A stretch of 64,000 nt of DNA from Ziziphus jujuba (taxonomy: Eukaryota; Streptophyta; Magnoliopsida; Rosales; Rhamnaceae): contig NC_083382.1 of assembly GCF_031755915.1 (NCBI RefSeq), positions 15,389,501 through 15,453,500 of the forward strand, in the 5' to 3' direction. Positions 1-11,125 of this stretch are shown piece by piece. The notes under the pieces were generated by a model. It was not told where the DNA came from and did no database searches. It saw only the letters and a program-made list of their open reading frames with translations. Position numbers and translations under genes: made by a program. Each line of letters opens with the position of its first letter. Position 1 is the first letter of the stretch.

Positions 1-97
1 ATGGAAAGGGTTAAGGTGGTGTGAAAGGAAGGGAAAAAAACCACACCAAATTGGAGATAGTATTAACACAGAGTGATAGGTTCGTCAGTGCAGATGG

Positions 98-1190
98 TGA
101 TGAGAATCCTCTCGTACCCATATAATCGACTACCTGCTGGGGTGCTAATTCTTTACAAATGAAGACGAGACCAATCTCTAGAGCACAAGCTAGGAAATTC
201 AAGGAAAATCTGAGTAGCTTCATCCAATGAGTGATTCAATCTTAAGAGGGTACGACAATACTCAAAGATCCAAAGCCCGGATTATGTATCGAAGTGGCGA
301 AGGCAAAAATGGAATGGGCAAGCTGTTTAGGTACATTTTTGGACCCTGGGCAACAAGGAATGGATTCAACACTTTATGAAATCAATCGATAGCACCAAGA
401 CGCCGTGGAATCATGTTAAGGCAGAAGCAAAAGCATTTAAATTCCATTTGTGCGCATAACTCATTTTTTTGGCTGAAAATGCTCATTTTAGGGCTGACTT
501 TGACTTCTTTTGTTGATCAAGCAAGTTTGACTTATTCCAATCAAGAGACAACATATGGTAGTCAATATTAGTCCTATTTGGCATCCTACTTGGCATATGG
601 GAGCTGATTTGGAGCCTAATCTAGCTGGTGATTGGTCAAAGATATCTTGTTTGACAAACTAGTCAACTAGTTTCCTAATTTGAACATTTGACTTTTGTTT
701 TAGGAAATAGTCTTTATTTTGGTTTTTATTTATTTATCGGCTGGACAAATTAGTTTAGGAAAGTTGATGTTTTATTATTTTAATTGTAAAATTAATTTAA
801 ATAAATGAATTAATTAATCCAACTTAGATTAGGAAAGGATTGAAATTCGGCCAACACCATTGTTTCTAATCTCTATGGCCGATTTTAAACTAGTGTTTTA
901 GGGTTTTTATTTTATCTTTCAAATCTATTTAAGGCTTATTTTCTTAATAAAAATTCAGTACATTATTCATATAGGAAAATATTTGTGAGAAAGAATTCTC
1001 TTTTCTCTTTGAACTTTTAGTTTGATTTATCAATAAGACATCTATCACCTATTGTGGCGTCTATATCATATACTAAGTTTTCTAATCACAAGTTGATTAG
1101 GGGTTAAGGTTTTCATTAAAATCTTAACATAATTAAGATTCGGGTTAATATAATACGGGTTTAGGAATAAGTCGACGTAGGTTCGTATAA
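98..1190 (+). repeat. 5' LTR of the gypsy element
   Basis: It begins TGATGAGAATCC, matching TGATGAAAATCC at 6488 right after the polypurine tract, and ends just before the primer-binding site at 1193. The match to 6488-7562 continues for over 1 kb with scattered substitutions, so the insertion is not recent. A broken form of the LTR reading frame described at 6550-6744 is present near 160-360. Confidence 0.85.
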
Positions 1191-1192
1191 TT

Positions 1193-1204
1193 TGGTATCA
1201 GAGC
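1193..1204 (+). other. Primer-binding site, initiator tRNA-Met type
   Basis: TGGTATCAGAGC is complementary to the 3' end of plant initiator tRNA-Met and lies two bases after the presumed LTR end. It primes minus-strand DNA synthesis in plant LTR elements. Confidence 0.9.
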
Positions 1205-2333
1205 TGAATTTTATTGAGATTCGATCTATCTTATTTGCTTTATTTTGTTTTATGTTATTCTACAATTTTAACATTAGGTTAAAATTTTTTCTATCTCATT
1301 CACATTCTTTACCAAAAAAAAAAGAAAAAAGACAAACATATTTTTCTTCATAGCCGAATTTGTACTTTGTTTTATCTAAATTTTTGCTTCCTAGTTTGTT
1401 GGTTATTTTGCATATTAGTTCTTCATAATTTGAGTTATTGTTGATTTTTATTTGTTGTTTTAATCTTAAATTAGTTGCATTCATATATTCAAAAAAAAAA
1501 AAAAAAGGAGTTTGAGAACATATTGCATAAAACCTACAAATTTTTGCAATTTGTTTTTGTTGAAAGTTTGTCTCGGGTTTGGTGAAAATTTGGCATTTGG
1601 AATTGCAATTTTGGTGTTGTATCTTGCTGCTGGAGTTTGTGTTTACAATCTAATAGTGATTTAGAAAAAAAAAAAAAGCTGAATATTAAAAAAAAAAAGC
1701 CTTCATATAGACCGGTTTGTGGAAGGTTGAAAAATTAAGTTTGTTTTGGTGTGGAATTTCAATTGTGATTTTTTAGAGTTGCTGTTATTCATTCTATATA
1801 TCTGTTGGAGATTTGAATTTTGAGTGCTAAAATTGTTTGGATTAAAATTGGTAAGGAATTTGAAACAAAAACTTAAAATTACAATAACTACAACCAACAA
1901 CTTTTCCATATTTTGCTCGAATTGCTTCTTATCCATTATTTGAATCTCTTTTCTAGATTTTATCCTTGAATTATTAGCCCTTAATATTATGATTAATCCT
2001 TTGTTAAATCCAAAAATTTGCCTTGCTAATTTACCTTGTTTTTGGTTAGTTAGACCGAGACTAGGCTTTATTAATTCACTCAATATTTGCTTGTTTTAGT
2101 TGCTATTTTATTGATAAGTTTAATTAAGGTATACTTGTGATCTAGCTGCTATTTTGAGTGTGTTTTAATAGAACTTTGAGATATTCTTATGAGTGGAAAA
2201 AGGCAAGAGAGTGTGAGCTTAAAAGAGGGTCAAAATCCGAAATTAGTGTGCAAACAAGAGTTCCGAAACCTTATTTGAGTGAAACACGTGAGGGAGTGAT
2301 TTTGGGGAGAATTTTTATGTTATTTATACTAAC
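1205..2333 (+). other. Untranslated leader of the gypsy element
   Basis: This stretch between the primer-binding site and the first gag-like ATG at 2334 is AT-rich, with poly(A) and poly(T) runs at about 1313-1323, 1491-1506 and 1664-1700. The open frames in it look random and no protein family was recognised. Confidence 0.6.
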
Positions 2334-3466
2334 ATGGTAGATTCAAGAATGAGAAGAGGAGATGGCTCATTAAGAATTAATGAAGAGGAATCCATAGGGT
2401 TCAAGGGTGAATCTCGAGCAATGGGAAATTGAGGTAAACCTACCAACATGATGGTGATCTTGGAACAACTCCAAAGGATGAATGCTTGCTTTGACCATCT
2501 AGATCAAAGAATAAACAGATTTGAGAATTCACAAGCTAGGCCAAATCCTAGGGTGGATTTCAATGGAGTCCAAGGACAAGGTCAATGAGGCCGTGGACGT
2601 CCTAGGGTAGGATTTGAGGAAGGTAATTTTGGAGACAATCTAGAGGAGGAGTTTGATGATATTTTTGCATTCCAAGGAAGGCGTAATCGAGGAAGGTAAG
2701 TTAGAGACGAGGATGATGAGCTTGGGAATGTTAAAGTAAATATCCCACCATTTTTGGGGAAAAGTGATCCGAGGCATACTTAGAATGGGAAGAGCATATG
2801 GTGATGACATTTGATTGTCGCAATTATTCCAAGACAAAGAAGGTGAAATTAGCCACTTTGGAATTTGGACATTATCCACTCCCATGGTGGACTGATGAGC
2901 AAGGTGCCCAAAAGAAGAGCTGGAGATGAACATATTACTACTTGGCGACAAATGAAAGGAGCCATGAGAAAAAGATTGATACCAAGTCATTACTATAGGT
3001 CGATACATCAAAAGCTTCAACCATTGACCCAAGGAAATAGGACCTTGGAGGATTACTATAAAGAGATGGAGATGTTCATGATGAGGTTGAGCATGAATGA
3101 GGATCATGAGGCAACCATGATATGGTTTTTGGATGGTTTGAATCGTGAGATAGCCAACCAAATGGAGTTACAACAGTATGTAAAATTGGAGGAGATGCTT
3201 AATGTGACCATCAAGATTGGAAACCAATTTAAGAGGAGGGGTACAAGCTCACAGGTTAGAAGTGTTTCAAACAGCAGGAGGTCTAATTTAAGTGTTTGGA
3301 GAAGCAATCCCACCTATGAAGCAAGGACAAAACCGAAGCAAGGGGATGAGAGTACCAATCGGCCAAAAAGGGAGATTAAGGCCGAACCTACACAAGCAAC
3401 AAAGTTTGAAGGCAAATCTGATCCTAAACCTTCTAAAACTCATGACATTGTTTGTTTTAAGTGCTA
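2334..3466 (+). pseudogene. gag of the gypsy element
   Basis: The frame opening at ATG 2334 is broken by a stop near 2430 and by shifts around 2585-2860. From 2865 to 3467 a 200-codon frame reads as a plant retrotransposon gag capsid domain: it has TTWRQMKGAMRKR, then LEDYYKEMEMFMMRL and the FLDGLNREI segment. A basic serine-rich tract follows. The CCHC zinc knuckle expected at the end starts as CFKC at about 3455-3466 and is cut by a stop, so the second half of the knuckle is absent. Gag packages element RNA into virus-like particles in the cytoplasm. Confidence 0.85.
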
Positions 3467-3867
3467 GATACATTAACTCCAAAGGAAGTATTTAGAGACT
3501 AACTTCAAATGCAACAAAGGAGGGAGGTCAAACGACTCAAGGAGAAAGCAAGTATGACACCCACAGCTTCAACAAGTGTACATGAGGGCAAGACTAAGCT
3601 TAATGTTCAAGATAAGTCTTCCAAAATCAATGGTGAGGAAAGAAACAATGAAGAAGCCAATAGAGACAAAAAAAAAGATGAGAAAGCCAAGAGTGAGAGA
3701 AAATTAATGGTGACCGATAGTGGAAAGGAAAAAGAGAGGAAAGAAAAGAAAAAGAAAATTTTTTATGTTAGTTTAGGTAAGGTTAAAAAGGTAATTTTCA
3801 ATAATAAACATTTGCTGGTCAAGCTAACCATGAACAGCTTGAATGGCCAAGTTCTATTTCTTCTCTT
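3467..3867 (+). pseudogene. Gypsy gag-pol linker, protease missing
   Basis: Immediately after the truncated zinc knuckle the sequence reads LTPKEVF, then a Lys/Glu-rich tract (3509-3760). In intact relatives this motif and tract lie downstream of the aspartic protease. No DGGS- or DTGA-type protease active site is visible in any frame here. I infer an internal deletion of the protease segment with a junction near 3467. Confidence 0.65.
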
Positions 3868-4530
3868 TTGCAGGAATTTAATGATATCTTTTCGGAGGAA
3901 ATTCCTAATGGATTACCATCTATTCGAGAGATTGAACATGAAATTGATTTTGAACCAGGAGCTGCAATTCCTAATAGACCTGCATATAGGAGTAATCCTG
4001 AGAAGACAAATGAGCTACAAAGGCAGGTAAGTGAGTTGTTAGACAAGGGTTATATTTATGACGGTATGAGTCTATGTGCTGTTCCTGTTTTATTAGTACC
4101 TTAGAAAAATAGATCATGGCACATGTGCATTGATTGTATGGCTATTAATAATATAACTATTAAATATAGGCATCCAATTTCAAAGTTAGATGATATGTTT
4201 GATGAATTACATGGTGCATGCATGTTTACTAAAATTGACTTTAGGAGTGGTTATCATCAAATTAGGATGAAAGAGGGTGATGAATGGAAGACCGTATTTA
4301 AAATCAAGTATGGCTTGTATGAGTGGTTGGTAATGCCTTTTGGTTTAAGTAATGCACCTAGCACTTTTATGAGGTTAATGAATCATATAATACGTTCATT
4401 CATTGGAAAATTTGTGGTTATTTATTTTGATGACATTCTTGTATATAGTAGAAATCTTGATGAACATGTAAAACATATTAGGAAAGTTTTAAATATTTTT
4501 AGGAAGAAAGGTTATTTTCTAACATAAAAA
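3868..4530 (+). pseudogene. Gypsy reverse transcriptase
   Basis: The frames 3868-4104 and 4123-4527 give the RT palm and fingers: IPNRPAYRSNPEKT upstream, then FTKID (first catalytic Asp), [20 protein letters not shown], and YFDDIL with the catalytic Asp pair at about 4429-4434. A stop at 4102-4104 falls where related elements read VPKKDG. The catalytic residues survive although the frame is broken. Confidence 0.9.
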
Positions 4531-5230
4531 GTGTGATTTTTGTAAAGATGAACTTGTTTTCCTAGGATTTGTTGTAAGTGTTGCAGGAAATAAAGTTGAC
4601 CAATCTAAAGTCCAAGCAATTTAAGAGTGGCTGAAACCTACCTCTATTACCCAAGTGAGAAGCTTTCATGGTTTGGCTAATTTCCACTGAAGATTTGTCA
4701 AGGATTTTAGCACCATCGTAGCAGCATCTTTGACCGAAGTTGTAAAGAAGAATGTTGGATTCAAATGGGAGGAAGTGCAAGAGAAAAATTTTAATTTGTT
4801 GAAAGAAGAATTAACTAATGCTCCTTTACTAGTTTTGCCTAATTTTTCTAAAACTTTTGAAATTAAATGTGATGCTTCGAGTGTAGCTATTGAAGCTATT
4901 TTAATGCAAGAAGGAAGACCCATAGCATACTTTAGTGAGAAGTTGAATGGAGCAACATTGAAATACCCGACCTATGACAAAGAGATGTATGAGTTGGTGA
5001 GGGCTTTGGAAACATGGCAATATCACTTGATTCTAAAGGAATTTGTGATTCACTCGGATCATGAATCATTAAAGTACACCAAAGGCCAATGGTAGCTTAA
5101 CCGACGAGATGCTAAGTGGATTAAGTTTATTGAGACTTTTTCTTATGTCATCCACTACAAGAAAGGTAAGAAAAATGTGGTTGCTGATACATTATCCCGA
5201 AGGTATGTATTGTTTTCTACCTTAGATGCT
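4531..5230 (+). pseudogene. Gypsy RT connection and RNase H
   Basis: After a shift at about 4527 the connection segment is recognisable (VRSFHGLA near 4658, with a stop where the family has FYRRF). RNase H follows in the frame 4730-5095: [14 protein letters not shown], the [15 protein letters not shown] helix and HSDHESLK. A stop occurs at 5093-5095, and the domain ends past it at VVADTLSRR (about 5180-5203). RNase H degrades the RNA strand during reverse transcription. Confidence 0.88.
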
Positions 5231-6474
5231 AGATTGCTTGGATTTGAACAATTGAAAGAAATTTTTTAGCATGATAGTGACTTTAGTGAGATATTTAAAT
5301 TTTTTTCTAAGCATGGTTGTAATAAGTTTTACATTTTTGGTAGATATTTGTTTAGGGAGAATCAATTTTGTGTGCCTAATTGTAGCATTAGGGAGTTACT
5401 AGTTCAGGAAGGTCATGATGAGGGTTTAATGAGTTATTTTGGTGTTTTAAAAACTTTATCCTTATTGAAAGAACATTTTTGTTAGCCTAACATGAGGAGA
5501 GATGTGGAGAGAATTTGTGAGATGTGCCTTAAATGCCGAAAGTCCCAGTCTAAGTTGAATTCGCATGGCCTTTACATGCCTTCGCCGATCCCATCCTTTC
5601 CTTAGGTAGATGTCTATGGATTTTGTTCTTAGCTTGCCTAGGTCTCGGATAGGTAAAGATTCAATTTTTGTTGTTGTGGATAGATTTTCTAAGATGACAC
5701 ATTTTATTGCATGTATAAAAATTAATGATGCATCTAATGTAGCTAATCTATTCTTTAAGAACGTAGTGAGACTTCATGGAATGCCTAGAGCTATTGCTTC
5801 GAATAGCGATGCTATGTTCTTAAGTTACTTTTGGAAAAATTTGTGGGCTAAATTAGGGACTAAACTTTTGTTTTCAATTACTTGTCATCCACAAACTGAT
5901 GGACAAACTGAAGTAGTAAATAAAACTTTGTCTACATAGTTAAGGGAATTAACTAGTAGAAATTTTAGAACATGGGAGGAATGTTTTCCACATGTTAAAT
6001 TTCCTTATAATAGATCTTTGCATTGAGCTACTAAATATACTCCATTTGAAATTATTTATGGTTTTAATCCTTTAAATCCATTAGATTTAGCACCTTTGCT
6101 TTTAAGTGAACGTGCTAATCTAGATAGAAAATAAAAAGCTGATTTTGTAAAGCAGATTAATGAGAAGACAAAAGCAAACATTGAGAGGAGGATGAAACAA
6201 TATGCAAAGAATGCTAATCAAGGCCGAATAAAGGTTGTATTTAGACCTGGAGATTGGGTTTGGTTACATTTAAGAAAGGAAAGGTTTCTCAAACAAAGAA
6301 AGTAAAAGCTTATGCCTTGAGGGGATGGACCTTTTCAAGTTTTGGAGAGGGTTAATGACAATTCCTACAAGCTTGACTTACTAGGTGAGTATAACGTGAG
6401 TGCCACCTTTAATGTTGCTGATTTATCTCCATTATCTGTAGGTGATGACTATGATTTGAGGGCAAATTATTTTC
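5231..6474 (+). pseudogene. Gypsy integrase
   Basis: The His-His-Cys-Cys zinc region is near 5410-5540, interrupted by a stop. The catalytic core lies in 5610-5939: [12 protein letters not shown] carries the first Asp and [13 protein letters not shown] the Glu. The expected second Asp motif (SDRD in relatives) reads SNSD, so the catalytic Asp appears replaced by Asn. A C-terminal part follows (6342-6539) with the NVADLSPL segment. Stops near 5267, 5484, 5605 and 5939 break the frame. Confidence 0.88.
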
Positions 6475-6487
6475 AAAAGGAGGGGAA
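6475..6487 (+). other. Polypurine tract
   Basis: The purine run AAAAGGAGGGGAA immediately precedes the TGATGA start of the 3' LTR. It is the expected plus-strand primer and fixes the LTR boundary at 6488. Confidence 0.85.
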
Positions 6488-7562
6488 TGATGAAAATCCT
6501 CTCGTACCCTATATAACCGACTATCCACTAGGATGCTGATCCTTTATAAATGAAAACAGGACCAATCACTAGGGCACATAGGGAATTCAAGAAAAGCATG
6601 GGTAGCTTCATCCAAAGAGTGATTCCATCTCAAGAAGGCATGACAATACTCAAAGATCCAAAGCCCATCTTGTGTATCCAAGTTACAAAGGCTGAAATGG
6701 ACCTGCCAAGTTGTTTAAGTACATTTTTGGACCCCAGGCAGTAAGGAATGGATTCAAAACTTTATGAACTGAATTGATATCACCAAAAGCCTATGGAATT
6801 ATGTTAAGTTAGAAGCAAAAGCATTTACATTCCACTTGTGCGCATAACTCATCTTTTTGCCCGAAAATGCTTATTTTGGGGCTGACTTTGACTTCTTTTG
6901 TTGATCAAGCAAGTTTGACTTATTCCAATCAAGGGGAAATGTATGGGAATCAATATTAATCCTATTTGGAATCCTAATTGGCATATGGGAGCTGATTTGG
7001 AGCCTAATCTAGCTGGTGATTGGTCAAAGGCAACTTGTTTGACAAACTAGTCAACTAGTTTCCTAATTTGAACATTTGACTTTTGTTTTAGGAAATAGTT
7101 TTTATTTTGGTTTTTATTTATTTATTTGCTGGAAAAATTATTTTAGAAGAGTTGATGTTTTATTATTTTAATTGTAAAATTAATTAATTCCTATTTCAAA
7201 TAAAGAAATTAATTAATCCAACTTAGATTAGGAAATTATCGAAATTCGACCAATAACATTGTTTCCTAATCTCTATGGCCGATTTTAACCTAGTGTTTTA
7301 GGCTTTTCATTTTGTCTTTCAAACCTATTTAAGGTTTATTTTCTCAATAAAAATTCAGTACATTCTTCATGCAGGAAAATATTTGTGAGAAAGAATTCTC
7401 TTTGTTCTCTTTGAGCACCTAAAACACTTAATAGAAACCAAGTGTTTTAGTTTGACTTATCAATAGGACATCCATCACCTATTGTGGCATCTACATCATA
7501 TACCAAGATTTATAGTCACAAGTTGATTAGAGGTTAAGGTTTCCATTAGAATCTCAACATAA
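6488..7562 (+). repeat. 3' LTR of the gypsy element, truncated
   Basis: It is homologous to 98-1130 over its length. Both copies share the sequence up to CAACATAATT or its equivalent. The 5' LTR then continues for about 60 more bases, whereas here unrelated sequence starts at 7563. The true 3' end and any target duplication are therefore lost. Confidence 0.85.
6550..6744 (+). CDS. Reading frame inside the gypsy LTR (GPITRA motif)
   Basis: A 64-codon frame lies wholly inside the 3' LTR, starting KTGPITRAHREFKKS and continuing through EGMTILKDPKP and CLSTFLDP. The GP-x-TRA motif is familiar as the tail of plant gypsy pol proteins just after integrase. The frame differs from that of the integrase C-terminus, which stops at 6537-6539 after crossing the LTR start. 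The 5' LTR (about 160-360) and the antisense LTR at 16,900-17,504 preserve the same peptide pattern with stops. I infer that the ancestral pol frame ran into the LTR. Function of this segment is unknown. Confidence 0.4.
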   Translation: MKTGPITRAHREFKKSMGSFIQRVIPSQEGMTILKDPKPILCIQVTKAEMDLPSCLSTFLDPRQ

Positions 7563-7598
7563 TTGGTATATCAACATTTGATTGTATTTTCTATTTAA
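7563..7598 (+). repeat. Left arm of a 36-bp inverted repeat
   Basis: This 36-base segment is the reverse complement of 11,661-11,696 with two mismatches. Together the arms bracket the copia element at 7686-11,476 and mark where the gypsy 3' LTR is cut off. Confidence 0.8.
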
Positions 7599-7685
7599 TT
7601 TTTTTTTCTTCTTGACTTTTCAAACTCTTCATCCTCGATATATTTTCCATTATTTAATTACATTTCAATTATGCAATGATGTTAC

Positions 7686-7986
7686 TGTGGGGTCCAGCCT
7701 TCTTCTAAAGCCCAACCCATTAGGATTTTTTTTTTTCTTATTCCCTAAGTTTACTTAATGGCTAATTTATTTGTGGGCAAGTTGTTTTGTTAAAAAGCCA
7801 ACCATAGAACCTTATAAATAGGTGTCTAGCTTTTAGAGACTTCAGGGAGAGAGTTTTTAGAGAATTTTTTTTGTGTATTAATTTCAGAGAGAATAATGCA
7901 TCTTTTCTCCTCAATATTTTGTGTTTTGTCTTTCTTTATTTTCTGTGTTGGTCTTTTGTGTTTTTCGTACTTAGTCGATCACAACA
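7686..7986 (+). repeat. 5' LTR of copia element 1
   Basis: It starts TGTGGGGTCC and ends GATCACAACA directly before the primer site. It matches 11,126-11,476 but lacks a block of about 40 bases present at 11,281-11,322. The start could lie a few bases upstream at the TG of 7680. Confidence 0.8.
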
Positions 7987-7988
7987 AG

Positions 7989-8000
7989 TGGTATCAGAGC
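7989..8000 (+). other. Primer-binding site of copia element 1
   Basis: TGGTATCAGAGC, complementary to the initiator tRNA-Met 3' end, lies two bases after the LTR end. Confidence 0.9.
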
Positions 8001-8499
8001 TAAAATACCAGAGATGAGGTTCATCGTGAACAAGCTAAAACAAAAGATTTGAGCATACTCGGGGAGAGATCTCGTCGAGAAGAAGAGAACAAAACCAACC
8101 AGACCTCCACATGCTACCACACATGCCCCCACGCACCGATCTAAGCTTTCTGTTGGTTTTCACACATCGATCAATGTGCCACAAACCTCCCACAGGCCAT
8201 TGAGCCAAGCCACGAGCTGAGCACTCGAGCCAATTCATTGAGCTAAGCTAACCCACAATCCAAGTCGAGCCACATCAGCAGCCAGCTCATCTACTACATG
8301 GTGACACCTCAATAGGTCTACCACATCATCGATCACATTAATGGCCATTCCAGATTTTTTTAAAATTACATAAACACCTTTTTAGTTTTAGGACTTGCAT
8401 GTTTTCTCAGATGTTTTGATATTTACAATTTGACCCTGAGCTTTTGGAAATCCTCAAATTTTTTAGATTCAAATATTGACTTGAGAATAGTTAAATCTA

Positions 8500-9370
8500 A
8501 TGCTTTTAGCCATTCCGGATGCATTGGTGGACTTTATTCTGAAAAATTCAACTCCAATTTTACATAAATCTATTCAGAGCAAGATATCAATGGACAAATC
8601 ATATTCGAGAGCTATGATTATGCTTACTACCACTAACCATGCACTTTGGAGCACTCGGATAAAAGATTTCCTGAATTGCAAGGATTTATTTAACCCCCTA
8701 GATACTAAAGGAAGGAATCTTTATCCCACCAAAGAAGCAGAATGGAAGAAGCTATATAGAAAAACCATTGGTCAAATTCAACAATAGATCGATCGCAATG
8801 TCTTCCATCATGTTACGTAGGAGATAAATGTATACGCTCTTTAGAAGAAGTTAAAGGACATGTACTAAGCCAAGACTGCTCGAAATAAAGCCTTGTTGAT
8901 AAGACATTTGATGAATTTAAAGTTGAAGAATGGAACTTCTATAGCCAAGTACAACCGTGTGTTTAAGAACTTGGTAAATCAATTATCTGCAGTGGAGTTA
9001 TAACTAAGGGATAACGAACAGGCATTTATACTTTTTAGCTCTTTTCCAAATAGTTGAAAGACACTGGTAGTCTCTCTCGACAATTCATCTACTAATGGAA
9101 AACTTACCATGGCTATGGTAATGGATGCCTTATTAAATGAGGAGGCTAGGAGAAAGGACATTGGTAATGATCAATCACATGCCTTTGTCACAGAGAAATG
9201 GGAGAGACAGTAAAAAGGTAGTCATGACAAAGAGAAAGGTAGAAGTCAGAGCAAACATAGATCCACAGATGGAAGGAGGCCAACATATGAGTTTCATTAT
9301 TATGGTCGAGAAGGTCACTTGAGGAAGTACTGCAGAAAGACGTTCCGAGAGCGGAGATAAAAAAAAAAAA
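8500..9370 (+). pseudogene. gag of copia element 1
   Basis: A 95-codon frame (8500-8787) has the copia gag pattern, including NHALWSTRIKDFL and the KEAEWKK segment. It is followed by several frames broken by stops. A decayed CCHC knuckle reads YYGREGHLRKYC near 9300-9335, with the first cysteine lost. The region 8001-8499 before it is untranslated leader with no recognised coding content. Confidence 0.75.
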
Positions 9371-9479
9371 TCAGTCGAAGAAGGATGGTGAAACTTTAGT
9401 CACTGTTAAAGGAGAAATGGTGTATTGTTCCACATACGAAGAAACATGGATTCACATTTCAAGCAAAGATGTTGAGTGA

Positions 9480-10745
9480 GTAGTTGATACTGTAGCATCC
9501 TATCACGTTACTTCACACATAAAGTTTTTCAAAACATACAAAATAGGAAACTTTGGTACAGTGAATATGGGAAATAATAGTTTCACTAAGATTGTTGGAA
9601 TGGGTAATATTCAGATAAAGACCAATGTTAGACATTCAATTACTTTGATGGATGTCCGATATGTTCTAGAACTTTAACGTAATCTGCTCTGAGAAATAGC
9701 CTTTGATAAGGACTGCTTTGGCATCCACTTTTACAATGGCACCTAGACAAATGGTGCTATGGTTGTCACTCAATGATATATTTGTGGAATACTTTACAAG
9801 AATCATATGAAGATTTGTGCAAATAGCCTCAATATTACATAAGGAAAAGTATCTCAAAATTTATGGCACTAGAGACTCGATCATGTGAGTGGAAAGTATT
9901 GTCTACCTTGATAAAACAAGAAGGTTATCACTATTTTCAAGGATGTTATGCTATATCCTTGTAATCATTTTTTGTATGGTAAGCAACATAGAGTCTCATT
10001 TAAGTCATTTTCAAAGAGCACTCTGATGTTTATGGTCCTTTGGAGGTGGAATCACTAGGTGGCAACAAATTATTTTCTTACCTTTATAAATGATACTTTT
10101 TAGAAGATGTGGGTTTATTTCCTAAAGACGAAGGATCAAGTTTTAGATCACTTCAAAGATTTCCATGCCATGGTAGAGCATGAGACAAGAAAGAAGCTAA
10201 AGTGTCTTCGCTCATATAATGGAGGTGAGTATACTTCTAGAGAGATCGATGCCTACTGTAGGGGACATGGTATTTGGCATGAGAAGATGGTTCCTCGTAT
10301 CCCATTACATGATGTGTGGCTGAGAGAATAGATCGAACGATTATGAAGAAGGTCAGAAGTATGATCAATATGGCTAAGCTGCCAAAGCCAGTCTGGGGAG
10401 AAGCTGTTTGTGCCATATGTTATTTGGTTAACAAATTACCATCAGTACCATTAAATTTTGAAATTCCAGAGAAAGTGTTGTCTAGTAAGAATCCTTCTTA
10501 TCTGGTAAGTTGTCTAGTAAGAATCCTTCTTATCTGGTAAGAATCCTTCTTACTCTCATTTAAGAGTATTTGGATGTCTAGCATTTACACATGTATCCAA
10601 AGAGCTCAAATAGAAGCTTGACGCAAGGACTACTCCATGCATCTTTATTGGGTATGGAAATGAAAATTTTAGATATAGACTATGGGATCCAAAGGTAAAA
10701 AAGGTTATTAGAAGTAGGAATGTAGTATTACATGAAAACTAGGCT
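9480..10745 (+). pseudogene. Protease and integrase remnant of copia element 1
   Basis: DTVASYHVT at about 9488-9514 is the decayed protease active site (DSGASxHVT in relatives). The pre-integrase motif near 9855-9885 reads NLWH*RLDHVSG, with a stop. The integrase core spans 10,107-10,540 in two frames: RSYNGGEYTS carries Tyr where the catalytic Asp is expected. The segment VWGEAVCAICYLVNKLPS follows, then FIGYGNENFRYRLWDP near 10,640-10,695. No RT follows. Confidence 0.8.
10478..10557 (+). repeat. Short tandem duplication in the integrase remnant
   Basis: A 32-base unit (TTGTCTAGTAAGAATCCTTC and following bases) is repeated exactly at 10,478 and 10,510, with a partial third copy. It disrupts the integrase frame and looks like replication slippage. 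Confidence 0.85.
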
Positions 10746-11125
10746 ATAGAAGACAGTAAAAAGCCTATGAAATCTTTTATTACTTAAGCCTATGATTTTG
10801 TTCTTGATCTAGGACCGGTATAAATTGCCACAGATGACGATGAGGTGCATAGAAAATTATCAGAAGCATAATAGGAGAGAGAAGAGGATGTTAAGTAGGG
10901 AAAGACTCAAACACCAGAAGCTGCAGGATCATCACAATAGTCAAATGATATACCTCTCCGAAGATCTAAACAAGGTTATATTCCATCAAAGAGATATCCA
11001 AAATCTCAATATATTCTGCTTACTAAAGAAAGGGAGCCCAAGAAGTTGAAGCTGTGTAGAGACATAACTAATATAAATGGTAGGTGACCATCAGGTTTTT
11101 TTAAATACGGCTGAAATGGGAGAAT

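Larger units (their letters stand above)
98..7562 (+). mobile_element. Ty3/gypsy LTR retrotransposon, decayed
   Basis: Two LTR copies (98-1190 and 6488-7562) flank an internal region in the order primer-binding site, gag, RT, RNase H, integrase, polypurine tract. RT before integrase is the Ty3/gypsy order. The coding region carries many in-frame stops and frameshifts, so the element cannot make its own proteins. The protease segment expected between the gag zinc knuckle and RT is missing. The 3' LTR lacks roughly the last 60 bases present in the 5' LTR and stops where a different sequence begins at 7563. The lineage within Ty3/gypsy was not assigned because no clear chromodomain was seen. Confidence 0.9.

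Noticed and set aside
1193..1204. tRNA-like sequence at the LTR junctions
   Set aside because: The repeated TGGTATCAGAGC is a primer-binding site complementary to tRNA-Met, not a tRNA gene. No cloverleaf surrounds it.
2640..3161. 173-codon minus-strand frame
   Set aside because: It is the antisense shadow of the gypsy gag region, where the sense frame has clear gag motifs.
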